The translations under genes and the position numbers were made by a program. Positions 25,261-34,231 of a stretch of 64,000 nucleotides of DNA are shown one piece after another. The notes below the pieces were generated by a model that saw nothing but the letters and a program-made list of their open reading frames with translations, did not search any database and had not been told where the DNA came from. Position 1 is the stretch's first letter; each line of letters opens with the position of its first letter. This DNA comes from Thalassobaculum fulvum (lineage in GTDB: Bacteria > Pseudomonadota > Alphaproteobacteria > Thalassobaculales > Thalassobaculaceae), in contig NZ_BMZS01000006.1 in the NCBI RefSeq assembly GCF_014652915.1, positions 293,074 to 357,073 of the forward strand, written 5' to 3'.

Positions 25261-27097
25261 GCCCCGTTCCCTTGCCCGTTCCGCGCCCGCCGACTTCCTG
25301 CCGGTCGAACGGCCCGGCCAACCGTAGCACGGCGACCGGCCGTTCCACCCCCCGGACGGCGACCGTCTCGGCGCTCCCCGGCGCGACGTCGGCCAGGACC
25401 TCGAGCACCTTCGGATCGTCGGCCAGGCTTTCCGACAGCAGCACCTCGCCCGATCGCGCCAGCCCCTGCAGCCGGGCCGCCAGGTTGACCATCTGCCCGA
25501 AATAGTCGAGCCGGTCGTTCAGGGTGACCGCGATGCAGTGACCGGCGTGCACGCCCATCTTGATGGCGATCGCCTCGCCGTCCTGCCGGCCGTTGAACTC
25601 GGCGACCCCGGCCTGCACGGCGACCGCGGCGCGCACGGCGTCGGCCGGCTCGGCGAACGCCGCCATCACCGCGTCGCCGATGGTCTTCACGATCGCCCCG
25701 TCGTTGTCCCGGATCGTGCGGGCCAGGAACGCGAAATGCTCGCGCACCAGGTGATAGGCCGCGGCATCGCCGATCCGCTCGTACAACGCGGTCGAGCCCG
25801 ACAGATCGGTGAACAGCAGCGCGATCTGGGCGATCGCCACCTCGTCGCCCGGCCGCAGCACCTCGCCGGCGAACAGGTCGCGGAACGCCTGCAGGGTGGT
25901 GACCCGATGGGCGGTCAGGGCGTCCTCGACCCAGCGTCGCGACTCCACCACCACCAGCCGCGGGCGATCGTCCCGGTTCTCCAGGTTCAGCGTCCCGCCG
26001 GGCGACGGCGGCCCGGCCCCGACACCCTCGGACCCGACGATCACCGCCGGCATGCCGGCATCGTCGACCGTCACGTCGGCCTGCCCGCCCGGCTCCAGCG
26101 TCCGGTAGCGCCACGGCCCCGGCGCCAGACCGGCCGGCACCGAGCGGCGCTCGCCGGCCTCCAGGCGAAGCTGGGCGGCGACGTGCGGCGTCGACATCGG
26201 CCCGAACAGGCAGAACTCGCCATCCGCCAGCGGCCGGATGCCGGGGGCCGGCCGGAAGCTGAGCTCGACGTTGCGGGCGAAGTCGCGGTCGTAGCCGATG
26301 TTGCAGCTGTCGCAGTGCGCCCTCGTCGGCAGCCGGTCGAGCGCGGTGGCAGCCAGTTGGGCACCGCGGCAGCGCGGGCACAGGACATCCCAGCGCGACT
26401 CCAGCAGGCCGTCGCGGACCGCCTGCAGGCACAGCTCGACGGCCTCGCGCTCCGGCACGCCCCAGCGCCGGGCCAGCGCCCTCGGCCGGATCTTCTCGAC
26501 GTCCAGGTCCTGGCCGTCGGCGATCAGCGCCGCCAGGCGGTCGGCGAGGCCGTGCCCGTTGCCGCTGGCCTCGACCGTCTCGACCAGGCGCTCGAGGCGC
26601 CGGCGCCGGGCCGCGTCGAGCGGCGGCCGCGGCGGCGCGTAGGCCACCGGCCGGCGACCGGCCAGATGCTCGCGGACGCGGTCGACCAGCGTCGCGAGCG
26701 ACCTCTCCGCCCGGCGCAGGAAACCGGCCGCCAGCAGCAGCCGGCCGAACGGCCCGGCCGGCTCCGCCGCCATGGTGTAGCGGCACACCGTCCCGGTCGC
26801 GGACGGCCGCAGCTCGGCCACGGCGGTCAGCCGTGCCAGCGGCCCGCGCGAGAACCGCCGCTCGTGCCGGAACCAGCGCTCGCTCACCCACTCTACCGGG
26901 ATCTCCTCCCAGGCCAGGTCGACCAGGCCGATCCGGGCCTCGGCGAAGAACCGGACCGAGCCGTCCGGCTGCTCCTCGCGGCGCACCGCGTGCTTCGGCA
27001 GGCCGGCGGCCTCGTTGAACCGGGCGGTGTCGGCCAGCAGCGGCCACACCGCCGACGGCGGGTGGTCGAACTCCCACTCGACGGTATGCTCGGCCAT
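25223..27097 (-). CDS. SRPBCC / DUF5939-type protein with class III adenylate cyclase domain
   Basis: 624 residues. Residues about 1-150 form an SRPBCC (START-like) ligand-binding domain. The middle has a small zinc-ribbon-like cluster (CPRCRG, then CDSCNIGYDRDF) and a beta-rich DUF5939-like region. The C-terminal class III cyclase domain (about 430-600) has both metal aspartates (FTDLSGST and TIGDAVMAAF), the adenine-selecting K and D (VKTIGDA and LDYFGQMVNLAARL) and the transition-state N and R. It should make cAMP in response to a bound lipid or similar ligand (inference). Start ATG 27097 has GGGAGG upstream. Confidence 0.85.
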   Translation of the reverse strand: MAEHTVEWEFDHPPSAVWPLLADTARFNEAAGLPKHAVRREEQPDGSVRFFAEARIGLVDLAWEEIPVEWVSERWFRHERRFSRGPLARLTAVAELRPSATGTVCRYTMAAEPAGPFGRLLLAAGFLRRAERSLATLVDRVREHLAGRRPVAYAPPRPPLDAARRRRLERLVETVEASGNGHGLADRLAALIADGQDLDVEKIRPRALARRWGVPEREAVELCLQAVRDGLLESRWDVLCPRCRGAQLAATALDRLPTRAHCDSCNIGYDRDFARNVELSFRPAPGIRPLADGEFCLFGPMSTPHVAAQLRLEAGERRSVPAGLAPGPWRYRTLEPGGQADVTVDDAGMPAVIVGSEGVGAGPPSPGGTLNLENRDDRPRLVVVESRRWVEDALTAHRVTTLQAFRDLFAGEVLRPGDEVAIAQIALLFTDLSGSTALYERIGDAAAYHLVREHFAFLARTIRDNDGAIVKTIGDAVMAAFAEPADAVRAAVAVQAGVAEFNGRQDGEAIAIKMGVHAGHCIAVTLNDRLDYFGQMVNLAARLQGLARSGEVLLSESLADDPKVLEVLADVAPGSAETVAVRGVERPVAVLRLAGPFDRQEVGGRGTGKGTGHERQAAAGAVDR

Positions 27098-27474
27098 GGC
27101 CGGCCTCCCTCCGCGGTCCCCGCCTCGCGCCCGGGCACCCGGCCCGTGCCAGGCCCGCGCCGGGGTTGAACTCATGGTGCAGACCTTCCCTTGATACGGC
27201 TTTCGGCCGGCCCCGGATGCGGAGAGAGTGCCAGAGCATCAGCCGCCGAGGTATCGCCGGTTCTGCTGGACGGTCGTCCGGCACGGAGTATCGATCCGGC
27301 GGCGCCCCGACCACGCGGCCCTTCATGCTTTGTTTACTCTCGGAAATCTAACTTTTACGGCGATTGCGATGCTCAGAAGCCTTCGGGACGACGGTCAGCG
27401 CAACTCGACAGATCCCCGCTCGATCATCGTCGAGCCCTCTCGCCCGGCCCTTCGAAATCGAAACTCGCCACGAA
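27098..27474. other. 377-base divergent intergenic region
   Basis: Lies between the cyclase and the MASE3 kinase, which read away from each other. An AT-richer patch at about 27330-27375 (TTTGTTTACTCTCGG, then TCTAACTTTTACGG) is the best place for the kinase promoter. I see no gene, hairpin or clear operator. Confidence 0.4.
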
Positions 27475-29157
27475 ATGACAGCCCGACGAGCGATCCTTCC
27501 AACCACCATGGCGTTCGGATCGCCGGCCAGCGACGAACCACCGTCGTCGGGGCCGCCGAACCAGGGCTGGGGGGCAGCGACTGTCGGCGACGCGAGCCGG
27601 TCGCGCCCGGCCGCGCTCGGCTCGCGCCTGGCCGCCGACCCCCTGGCGAATCCCCGGCTCTGGGGCTTTCCGATCGCCCTGACCGGCATTCTGCTGGTCA
27701 TCGCCTATTTCGATTTTCTGACGTTCCACACCCTGGCGGAGTTCTTCGCGATCTCGGTCGCCTTGGTGATGTTCTCGTTCTCCTGGTATACCAGCGACTT
27801 CAGCCGGAACCGGTTCCTGCTGTTCCTGGCCAGCGGGTACTTCTGGGTCGCGGTGCTCGATCTGGCGCACGCCCTGACCTACAAGGGCTTGGCGATCCTT
27901 CCTTACACTGGCACGAACGCAACCTCGCAGTTCTGGATCGTCACCCGGTATTTCGAATCCGTTCTGCTGTTGCTTGCGCCGATCCTCGCCGGCCGGGCGT
28001 TACGCAAGGAGTGGCTGTTCGCCGCGAACGGGGTGATCGCGGTCGGCCTCGGCGCCTGGGTGGTGTCGGGCCACATGCCGGACACCTATGTCGAGGGTAC
28101 CGGGCTCACCCCCTTCAAGATCTACAGCGAGTACGTGATCATCGCCGTGCTGATCGCCGCGGTCGTCGCCCTCCTGACCTACCGCCGGACGCTGCTGGAT
28201 CGCGAGGAGGCGACGATCCTGATCGCGTCCGTGCTGCTCACGATCGCCGCCGAACTGGCGTTCACCGTCTATGACGACCCGTACGGGCTCGCCAACCTGG
28301 TCGGTCACGTCTTCAAGCTGTTCTCGTTCTGGATGATCTTCCAGGCGATCGTCGCCAGCAGTCTGCGCCGGCCCTACCTGGACCTGCAGGACGCCCTGGA
28401 GGTCGCGCGCGAGAGCCGGCGCTCGGCCGAGCAGGCCAACCAGGCCAAGTCCGACTTCCTGTCGATGATGAGCCACGACCTGCGGACGCCACTGAACGCG
28501 ATCATCGGCTTCAGCGACATGATGCGGCACGAGACCCTCGGCCCGCTCGGCAATCCGAAATACGCCGAGTACACCGAGGCGATCCGCAAGAGCGGCGCCC
28601 AGCTCGTCGACCTGATCAACGACATCCTCGACGTCTCGAAGATCGAGAGCGGCAGCTACGAGCTCGACGAGGAGCTCATCGAGCTCCGGCCGCTGCTGTC
28701 CGAGATCTGCCTCGGCTACGATCGCGACACGCCGCTCGGCCGCCATGCGATCCGCCTCGACATCCCGGCCGATGCGCCGCGCCTGCGGGCCGAACGCCGC
28801 GCGCTGTCGCAGATCGCCACCAACCTGATCGGCAACTCGGCCAAGTTCAGCGAGCCCGGCAGCGAGATCGTGGTCTCGTGGGGCCCCCGCGGGGACGGCC
28901 GCTGGGCGCTCGGCGTACGCGACCGCGGGCGCGGCATCCCCGCCGACCGGATCCACCGGATCACCGAGCCTTTCGTCCAGGGCGACCCGCATGTCAGCCG
29001 CCGCCGTCAGGGCATCGGCCTGGGCCTGCACATCGTCCGGTTGCTGAGCGAGCTGCACGGCGCGGCGCTGCTGATCGAGAGCGTCGAGGGCGAGGGCACC
29101 GCGGTCCATGTGGAATTCCCGGCCGAGCGGATCGTCCGGGGGGCCGCGACCGCCTGA
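27475..29157 (+). CDS. MASE3-type membrane sensor histidine kinase
   Basis: 560 residues. A long N-terminal sensor of about seven membrane helices (about 60-290) begins LWGFPIALTGILLVIAYFDF and has the MASE3 look (YFWVAVLDLAHALTYKG). It is joined to a soluble kinase: H-box MSHDLRTPLNAIIGF, N-box NLIGNSAKFSEPGS, G1 DRGRGIP, G2 RQGIGLGLHIV. ATG 27475 is chosen; ATG 27508 is also possible, and neither has a clear ribosome binding site. No response regulator is adjacent. The signal is unknown, likely membrane-borne. Confidence 0.88.
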   Translation: MTARRAILPTTMAFGSPASDEPPSSGPPNQGWGAATVGDASRSRPAALGSRLAADPLANPRLWGFPIALTGILLVIAYFDFLTFHTLAEFFAISVALVMFSFSWYTSDFSRNRFLLFLASGYFWVAVLDLAHALTYKGLAILPYTGTNATSQFWIVTRYFESVLLLLAPILAGRALRKEWLFAANGVIAVGLGAWVVSGHMPDTYVEGTGLTPFKIYSEYVIIAVLIAAVVALLTYRRTLLDREEATILIASVLLTIAAELAFTVYDDPYGLANLVGHVFKLFSFWMIFQAIVASSLRRPYLDLQDALEVARESRRSAEQANQAKSDFLSMMSHDLRTPLNAIIGFSDMMRHETLGPLGNPKYAEYTEAIRKSGAQLVDLINDILDVSKIESGSYELDEELIELRPLLSEICLGYDRDTPLGRHAIRLDIPADAPRLRAERRALSQIATNLIGNSAKFSEPGSEIVVSWGPRGDGRWALGVRDRGRGIPADRIHRITEPFVQGDPHVSRRRQGIGLGLHIVRLLSELHGAALLIESVEGEGTAVHVEFPAERIVRGAATA

Positions 29158-29164
29158 CCGGCGA

Positions 29165-30001
29165 TCAGCCGCGGCGCCGCCGCTGCTCGGCCTCGTACTC
29201 CTCGCCGAGCGGACCGTAGAACGCCGCCGAAAACCCGGCGGCCTCGCGGGCCGGGACGTTGAACGGCGGCTTGACCCCGCCGCGGAACCGGGCCCGCACG
29301 ATCTGTTGCCAGGTCGCGACCGGCGCCAGCCCGCGCGCCGCGCACAGATGGTCGAACCAGCGCTTGCCGACCGCCACGTGGCCGATCTCGTCGTCGTGGA
29401 TGACCTGCAGGATGTCGGCCGAGGCGTCGTCCCCGACCTCGCGCAGTTTCGCGATCATCGCCGGCGTCACGTCGAGGCCGCGCGCCTCCAGCACCAGCGG
29501 CACCACGGCGTGGCGGGCCAGCGGGTCGTCCATGGTCTCGACCGCCGCCTGCCACAGCCCGTCATGGGCCGGGAGATCGCCGTAGCGCGAGCCGAGCCGC
29601 TCCAGCCGGTCGGCCAGCAGCAGGAAGTGCTTGGACTCCTCGTCGGCCACCCGCACCCAGTCGTCGACATAGGCCCGCGGGAAGCCGGCCTCCGGGAACC
29701 GCGCCACCGCGTCCCACGACAGGTCGACCGCGTTCAGCTCGATATGGGCGAGCGCGTGCAGCAGCGCGATCCGGCCGGCCGGGGCCGCGGTGATCTTGCG
29801 CTTCTTCACTGCACGCGGCGGCAGCAGCGGCGGCGCGTCCGGCCGCGCCGGGCGGTCCGGCAGGTCGACGGCCAAGGGCATGGCGAGTTCGCCGGCCCGC
29901 CACGCCGCCGCGACCGCGCGCCCGGCCTCGGCCTTGGCCCGGGCGTCGGCGGTCAGCAGCACCGCGCGGGCGGCGGTGGCGATGTCGGAGGTACGGTCCA
30001 T
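29165..30001 (-). CDS. DUF455 family ferritin-like protein
   Basis: 278 residues. The helical diiron pattern is visible: AHIELNAVDL, ADEESKHFLLL, LEARGLDVTPAMI and IHDDEIGHVAVGKRWF, with the Glu/His residues that usually hold two irons. DUF455 is related to ferritin-like and MiaE-type proteins; its activity is not established. It is convergent with the MASE3 kinase gene (8-base gap) and borders the lower-GC island on its other side. Confidence 0.85.
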   Translation of the reverse strand: MDRTSDIATAARAVLLTADARAKAEAGRAVAAAWRAGELAMPLAVDLPDRPARPDAPPLLPPRAVKKRKITAAPAGRIALLHALAHIELNAVDLSWDAVARFPEAGFPRAYVDDWVRVADEESKHFLLLADRLERLGSRYGDLPAHDGLWQAAVETMDDPLARHAVVPLVLEARGLDVTPAMIAKLREVGDDASADILQVIHDDEIGHVAVGKRWFDHLCAARGLAPVATWQQIVRARFRGGVKPPFNVPAREAAGFSAAFYGPLGEEYEAEQRRRRG

Positions 30002-30204
30002 GGGGAGGGTGTGCGGCGCAGCGGCGGCGGCGTCAACCGCGACGATCAGCCGTGGCGCCCCTGGCGGGAACGCAGACGCGTACCGGTCAGTGACGTTGGT
30101 TTACTGTTTGATACGGACCATGGAATCAAGGCCGATATAGAACCTCAAGTGAGGCAGCCCGGCACGCGCACCTGAACGCCGATGAACTGATCGGAACGCT
30201 CGAA

Positions 30205-30244
30205 CAAAAAGCAGAAGGGGCTGCAGATTTCCCTGCAGTCCCTT
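30205..30244 (-). terminator. Terminator of the DGQHR gene
   Basis: On the minus strand, 17 bases after the stop: AAGGGACTGCAG pairs with CTGCAGCCCCTT (one mismatch) around a six-base loop, followed by CTGCTTTTTG. Standard Rho-independent form. Confidence 0.75.
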
Positions 30245-30261
30245 CCGCCAGAGTACTGATA

Positions 30262-31764
30262 TTAGGCCGCTTCGGTTCGATTTTCCTCGATCTGATCGAA
30301 GATCTTCTTCAAGGCGGCCCGGATCGGGAAGTTGAGCTTCCACCTGATGATGTCGCCGAGGTGACGGGCAACATCCCGGCTGTTACTGGCGAACCGCATG
30401 ACCTTGGCTTTTTCGTCCCACGTGCCGACAGTCAAGTTGGCGAAGCCGCTCTCCGGCGGGGTAATCGCCGCACTGATACCGGGGCAGACCGCTTCGCGCT
30501 CCGCCTTGCTCATCTCGAAGACCCGCCACATCGGATTGGTGTGCGCGAAGTCGATCTCGCCGTTCTCCAGTGCAGTCAGCAGCCGCTCCAGATGCTGCGG
30601 ATCAGCCTCGCGCGAGTCGTGGAAGGTGTACACAAGCGTGCAAAGCCCCTTCAGCACAACTGGCGCGGCCAGGATGGTCTTCGTGTTCGATCCAGGCTCG
30701 CCGAAGTGCGGCTGATTGTTTACGGCGCTCCAGAACCGCCGGCCGAGTTCGACATGGTTGTTGACCTTCGTCGCCATGACCTTCTTGGGATCGGACTTGC
30801 CGTCAAAGAGCATGGCATTGGCTGCAACAAGATCCTTGCGCGAGATGCTCCCATCATTTCTGTTCCAGACGTGAGCCGTGTCGTGATCAACGACGGTCGC
30901 GCGGATGAGTCCCTCGCCCTCAAGAACTCGGGACACGAACTGATTGACCGGATTCGCGGCATCGAATTTCTGCGCGACGCTCCGTTCGACCGGCTTCGCG
31001 AGGTTGTTCAGGTCGTGGAAGAGCTGCCGTTCTTGCTTGGCGGTCAACCCGAGGTGCACCTGAATGTCGACCGTGCAGGATGTCTTGGCAGCCTGTAGTG
31101 CAAGTCCCCAGACGTCGGCCTCCTGTGGCGAGACCTCGAGCGAATTGTGGGCCGGCAGGAACAGCCCCTTCTTCGGGTATCGGTGCGTGCTCAGTACTGA
31201 CTTCAAGAAGTCGAACACGATGTCCATGGCCGCTCGACGGTGCTGACCGTCGACGACCCAGAGAATGTGCGACTGATTCAAGAACACGATGGTCCCACTG
31301 CCGTCCACCTGGCGAACCCGAAGGTCCGTTCCGTTCGGCCGGCAATTCCGGATGTTCGCCACGATCCCGGCCATACCCTGATATGGCTGATCCCCCAGAT
31401 CGTTGACCAGCCGCTCATGCGCTTCGCTGATCCCATTGCCGGCCTCGACCTGCATGATCTTCGCGTGCTTCACCAGGCCCTTCAGTAGATAGGTCGCGAT
31501 CCCCTTGGCGTGGCTCATGTCCAGCTTCCGTTGCGCCACCTCGGAGCTATCACCGCCTCGCTCGGCAATCGCCCTCTCGTTCGCGACCTCGGACAGGTCA
31601 AAGAACCGATGCATTGGCAGCGTCATATTGAGCGTGGTGTGACCAAGATTGCGGCCCAGCATCACCCGGAACGGCTCGCCATGCGACTCGCTGGCACCGA
31701 AGAGGTCGCCCAGCGTCTGCTCGGGCGCAATAGAGCTATTGACCTCGACATCACTCGGAGACAT
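30262..31764 (-). CDS. DGQHR-domain protein, DndB-like
   Basis: 500 residues. The defining motif DGQHR is at 172-176 (ILWVVDGQHRRAAMDIV), within a DndB-type fold that continues with LGLTAKQERQLFHDLNNLAKPV. DndB regulates the dnd phosphorothioation genes in some bacteria, but most DGQHR proteins are uncharacterised and many lie in defence islands. Here no dndACDE or restriction gene is near. The base composition is visibly lower in GC (about 55-60% by eye) than the flanks, codon use is less biased, and the gene has its own terminator: signs of horizontal acquisition. Role unknown; a remnant or minimal defence unit is possible. Confidence 0.8.
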   Translation of the reverse strand: MSPSDVEVNSSIAPEQTLGDLFGASESHGEPFRVMLGRNLGHTTLNMTLPMHRFFDLSEVANERAIAERGGDSSEVAQRKLDMSHAKGIATYLLKGLVKHAKIMQVEAGNGISEAHERLVNDLGDQPYQGMAGIVANIRNCRPNGTDLRVRQVDGSGTIVFLNQSHILWVVDGQHRRAAMDIVFDFLKSVLSTHRYPKKGLFLPAHNSLEVSPQEADVWGLALQAAKTSCTVDIQVHLGLTAKQERQLFHDLNNLAKPVERSVAQKFDAANPVNQFVSRVLEGEGLIRATVVDHDTAHVWNRNDGSISRKDLVAANAMLFDGKSDPKKVMATKVNNHVELGRRFWSAVNNQPHFGEPGSNTKTILAAPVVLKGLCTLVYTFHDSREADPQHLERLLTALENGEIDFAHTNPMWRVFEMSKAEREAVCPGISAAITPPESGFANLTVGTWDEKAKVMRFASNSRDVARHLGDIIRWKLNFPIRAALKKIFDQIEENRTEAA

Positions 31765-32194
31765 CCGGCAACTCCTTCAGAAATTGGCCCGGACCATCCG
31801 AGCACATGCTCGAAAAATGGACAATATATGACGCCTGGTCAATGAAAAAATGTGCCAGGCGCAAATTTTGATCAATCATAGCAAAATCTCGTTCGGCCAG
31901 GCCGATGATAATGCGTGAGACGCAGAAGGATGCACCACCTCGCCTGCCGATGCACACGGCGGCCACGCCGAGACATACGGTTCGCACGGAGACCAAGGGT
32001 TTTCGGAGCAGACGGCGACCTGCAAACCTCAGGAGTCGAGGTACAGCCCCGGGTACATCCGAGGTACAGCAAAGCCGCAAATCAGCAGACGCGAGGACTC
32101 CTAACCATCTGATATCGGTTGAAAGAGAGGGAAAGTGGTAGAGCGCAACGATCCTCCTCGGCTCCACCGATCCCGATCGTGTACCTTATCCCGT
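31765..32194. other. 430-base low-GC intergenic region
   Basis: Between the DGQHR gene and the HigA-like gene. It holds AT-rich stretches (ACAATATATGACG; AAATTTTGATCAATCATAGC) and a hairpin with arms CGCCTGG (31832-31838) and CCAGGCG (31855-31861) around 16 bases. On the minus strand TTGATC and CATTTT 17 bases apart could be a weak promoter for the DGQHR gene. Short open frames here show no family features and I do not call them. Confidence 0.45.
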
Positions 32195-32536
32195 ATGCGC
32201 CCCCGATCTGACACGACCGTCACCGCCTCCAGCGGCAACGTGTTCGCCGACCTCGGCTTCGCGAATGCCGAGCTGGAGCTGGCGAAGGCGCGGATGGTGC
32301 AGACCATCGCCGACGAGATCGAGCGCCGCGGCCTGTCGCAGCGCGAGGCCGGGACAATCATCGGCCTGCCGCAGCCGAAACTGTCGACCCTGCTGCGCGG
32401 CCACTGGTCGAGCTACAGCCTGGACCGGCTGGTGCGGTTCACCACGCTGCTCGGGCTCGACGTGACCGTCCGGATCGAGCGGGCCGGCGACGCCGCCTCG
32501 GACGACAAGCCGGGGCACCTGACGGTCGCCGCCTGA
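32195..32536 (+). CDS. HigA-like XRE antitoxin / transcriptional regulator (orphan)
   Basis: 113 residues of the XRE group whose members begin [11 protein letters not shown] and contain the helix-turn-helix [23 protein letters not shown]. These are usually antitoxins paired with a HigB/RelE-type toxin, repressing their own operon. No toxin frame of the expected size is visible on either side; YchJ follows convergently by 15 bases. ATG 32195 gives the usual N-terminal length; a GTG at 32135 with GAGAGG upstream is an alternative. GC content is back to the local norm, so it may mark the island edge. Confidence 0.8.
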   Translation: MRPRSDTTVTASSGNVFADLGFANAELELAKARMVQTIADEIERRGLSQREAGTIIGLPQPKLSTLLRGHWSSYSLDRLVRFTTLLGLDVTVRIERAGDAASDDKPGHLTVAA

Positions 32537-32551
32537 CCGCATCCACGCCGC

Positions 32552-33034
32552 TCACGCCCCGCAGCACTTCTTGTATTTCTTCCCCGACCCGCAAGGGCAC
32601 GGGTCGTTGCGGCCGACCTTGGCGGCCCGGCGCGGCTGGTCCACGACGCTGACCTGCCCGTCGACGTAGACCCAGCGGCCCCGCTCGCGCCGGAACCGGG
32701 AGACCTCGCGGAGCACGTGCGACCGGCCGCCCTCCCGGTGATGTGCCGCGAACTCGACGGTGCCGGCCTCGTCGGCGGCGCCGCCGCCGCTGGTCGCCAG
32801 GATCTCCAGGCCCGTCCACTCGACCGCCCGGGCCGTGCTCTCGGCCCGCCGCCGGTCGAACCCGAGCCGCGTCTCGGCGGCCTGGGTCCGCTCGATGTGG
32901 TCGAGGTCCTGCAGGACGTAGGCGGTGTAGCGCGAGCGCATCAGCGCCTCGGCGGTCGGGGCCGGGGCACCGGCGAGGATCGGCCCGCAGCACGCCGCCA
33001 GGCTGGCGCCGGAACCGCAGGGGCAGGGTTGCAT
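32552..33034 (-). CDS. YchJ-family SEC-C zinc-binding protein
   Basis: 160 residues. An N-terminal SEC-C-like motif ([15 protein letters not shown]) and a C-terminal one ([16 protein letters not shown]) flank the YchJ core ([18 protein letters not shown] and [10 protein letters not shown]). SEC-C binds zinc and mediates contacts with SecB/ribosome in SecA; YchJ's function is unknown. Start ATG 33034 has AAGGAGG upstream at a longish 11 bases. Confidence 0.88.
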   Translation of the reverse strand: MQPCPCGSGASLAACCGPILAGAPAPTAEALMRSRYTAYVLQDLDHIERTQAAETRLGFDRRRAESTARAVEWTGLEILATSGGGAADEAGTVEFAAHHREGGRSHVLREVSRFRRERGRWVYVDGQVSVVDQPRRAAKVGRNDPCPCGSGKKYKKCCGA

Positions 33035-33114
33035 GGACGGTGGCCTCCTTCGTCGACGGCTCGCGGGAGCGGCGTCGCGGACCATAGCAGCCCGGCGGTT
33101 CCGCCCCTCCCCCA

Positions 33115-33128
33115 CTGATTCATGTCAA
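33115..33128. promoter_or_regulatory. Possible FNR/FixK-type box before the Usp gene
   Basis: CTGAT-TCAT-GTCAA matches the FNR consensus TTGAT-N4-ATCAA at eight of ten positions. It is centred 77 bases before the Usp ATG, leaving room for a promoter. Usp genes are often induced by oxygen limitation through this regulator family. Sequence match seen; regulation inferred. Confidence 0.4.
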
Positions 33129-33198
33129 TGCTACTCTCCCACGCAAGGTGATTGCTTAGCGGCCGACGGACAGGGTCCGCGAGACAAGGGAGAGCTCA

Positions 33199-34038
33199 AT
33201 GGCTTACAAGAACCTTCTGGTCCACCTGGACCCCTCCAAGTCGTCTGCCAAGCGCGCGGACGCCGCGGTCGCCCTGGCGGCCAAGCACGGCGCCCACCTC
33301 ACGGCGCTGGCGGCCGCCCCGACCCCGTCGGTCCCGTCCTACGTCGAAGCCCAGATCCCGGCCGCGGTGTTCGAGCAGGCCCGTGCCGCGCTGATGGAGG
33401 GCCTGGACGAGATCGGCGCGACCTTCGAGAAGAAGGCCAAGGCCGCCGGCATCTCCTACGAATTCCGCAAGGAGCTGGCGCAGGAGCCGCTGGCCGACCT
33501 GATCTCGCGCCACAGCCGCTACGCCGACCTGGCGATCCTCGGGCAGTCCGACCCCGACGACCCGATGTCGGCCGACCCGGAGCTCAGCGAGGACGTGATC
33601 CTGGCCTGCGGCCGGCCGGTGCTGATGATCCCGTACATCGGCGTCATGCAGGAGCCCGGCAAGAAGATCGTCGTCGCCTGGGACGCCGGCCGCGAGGCCG
33701 CCCGCGCCGTCAACGACGCGATGCCGCTGCTGGAGGCGGCCGACCAGGTCGTGGTGCTGATCGTCAACCCGAAGCGCGGCGCCTCGGCGCACGGCGCCGA
33801 GCCAGGCGCCGACATCGGCACCCACCTGGCCCGCCACGGGGTGAAGGTCGACGTCAAGGTGTACACCCAGCGCGACCTGTCGGTGGCCGACGTCATCCTG
33901 TCGCGGATCTCCGACGAGGGCGTCGACATGGTGGTGATGGGCGCCTACGGGCACGCCCGGCTGCGCGAGATGGTGCTGGGCGGCGTGACCCGCGAGATGT
34001 TCCGCTCGATGACCGTGCCGCTGTTCATGTCGCACTGA
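33199..34038 (+). CDS. Tandem universal stress protein (UspA family)
   Basis: 279 residues, two Usp domains in one chain (about 1-145 and 150-279). The second has the ATP-binding pattern GAYGHARLREMVLGGVTREM; the first is degenerate at that place. Usp proteins protect cells during starvation, hypoxia or oxidative stress by mechanisms not well known. GGGAGAG precedes the ATG. A possible FNR-type box lies upstream, a hairpin downstream. The stop region is duplicated: the last 17 bases recur directly after the stop. Confidence 0.9.
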   Translation: MAYKNLLVHLDPSKSSAKRADAAVALAAKHGAHLTALAAAPTPSVPSYVEAQIPAAVFEQARAALMEGLDEIGATFEKKAKAAGISYEFRKELAQEPLADLISRHSRYADLAILGQSDPDDPMSADPELSEDVILACGRPVLMIPYIGVMQEPGKKIVVAWDAGREAARAVNDAMPLLEAADQVVVLIVNPKRGASAHGAEPGADIGTHLARHGVKVDVKVYTQRDLSVADVILSRISDEGVDMVVMGAYGHARLREMVLGGVTREMFRSMTVPLFMSH

Positions 34039-34057
34039 CCCTCATGTCGCACTGACC
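34025..34057 (+). repeat. 16-base tandem duplication at the Usp stop codon
   Basis: TCATGTCGCACTGACC at 34025-34040 recurs at 34042-34057, so the C-terminal codons and stop are copied just downstream. A recent slippage event is the likely origin. Confidence 0.8.
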
Positions 34058-34080
34058 GCCCGGTCGCACCGACCGGCTTC

Positions 34081-34113
34081 GCGCCCGCCCGGGCCAAGGT
34101 CACGGGCGGGCGC
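34081..34113 (+). terminator. Hairpin after the Usp gene
   Basis: Perfect 11-base GC stem (34081-34091 with 34103-34113), 11-base loop, no T-run. Possible Rho-assisted stop or mRNA end-protector. Confidence 0.4.
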
Positions 34114-34231
34114 ATCCGGGCTTCCCTCCGCCGCCGGATTTCGGCACTGTCGCGGCCTGTGATCCCATCGGGGCCGCGGGCGCGCTGGCGGCCGCGATCC
34201 GCCCCGGCAGTCAGGCAGCGAGGAGAAGGCC

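Noticed and set aside
31832..31861. Hairpin in the low-GC region as a terminator or small RNA
   Set aside because: A 7-base stem with a 16-base loop and no T-run is too weak; it could equally be an operator.
31751..32167. A 138-codon open frame on the minus strand covering the low-GC intergenic region
   Set aside because: It overlaps the start of the DGQHR gene, has no family features or ribosome binding site, and its composition looks like translated non-coding DNA.
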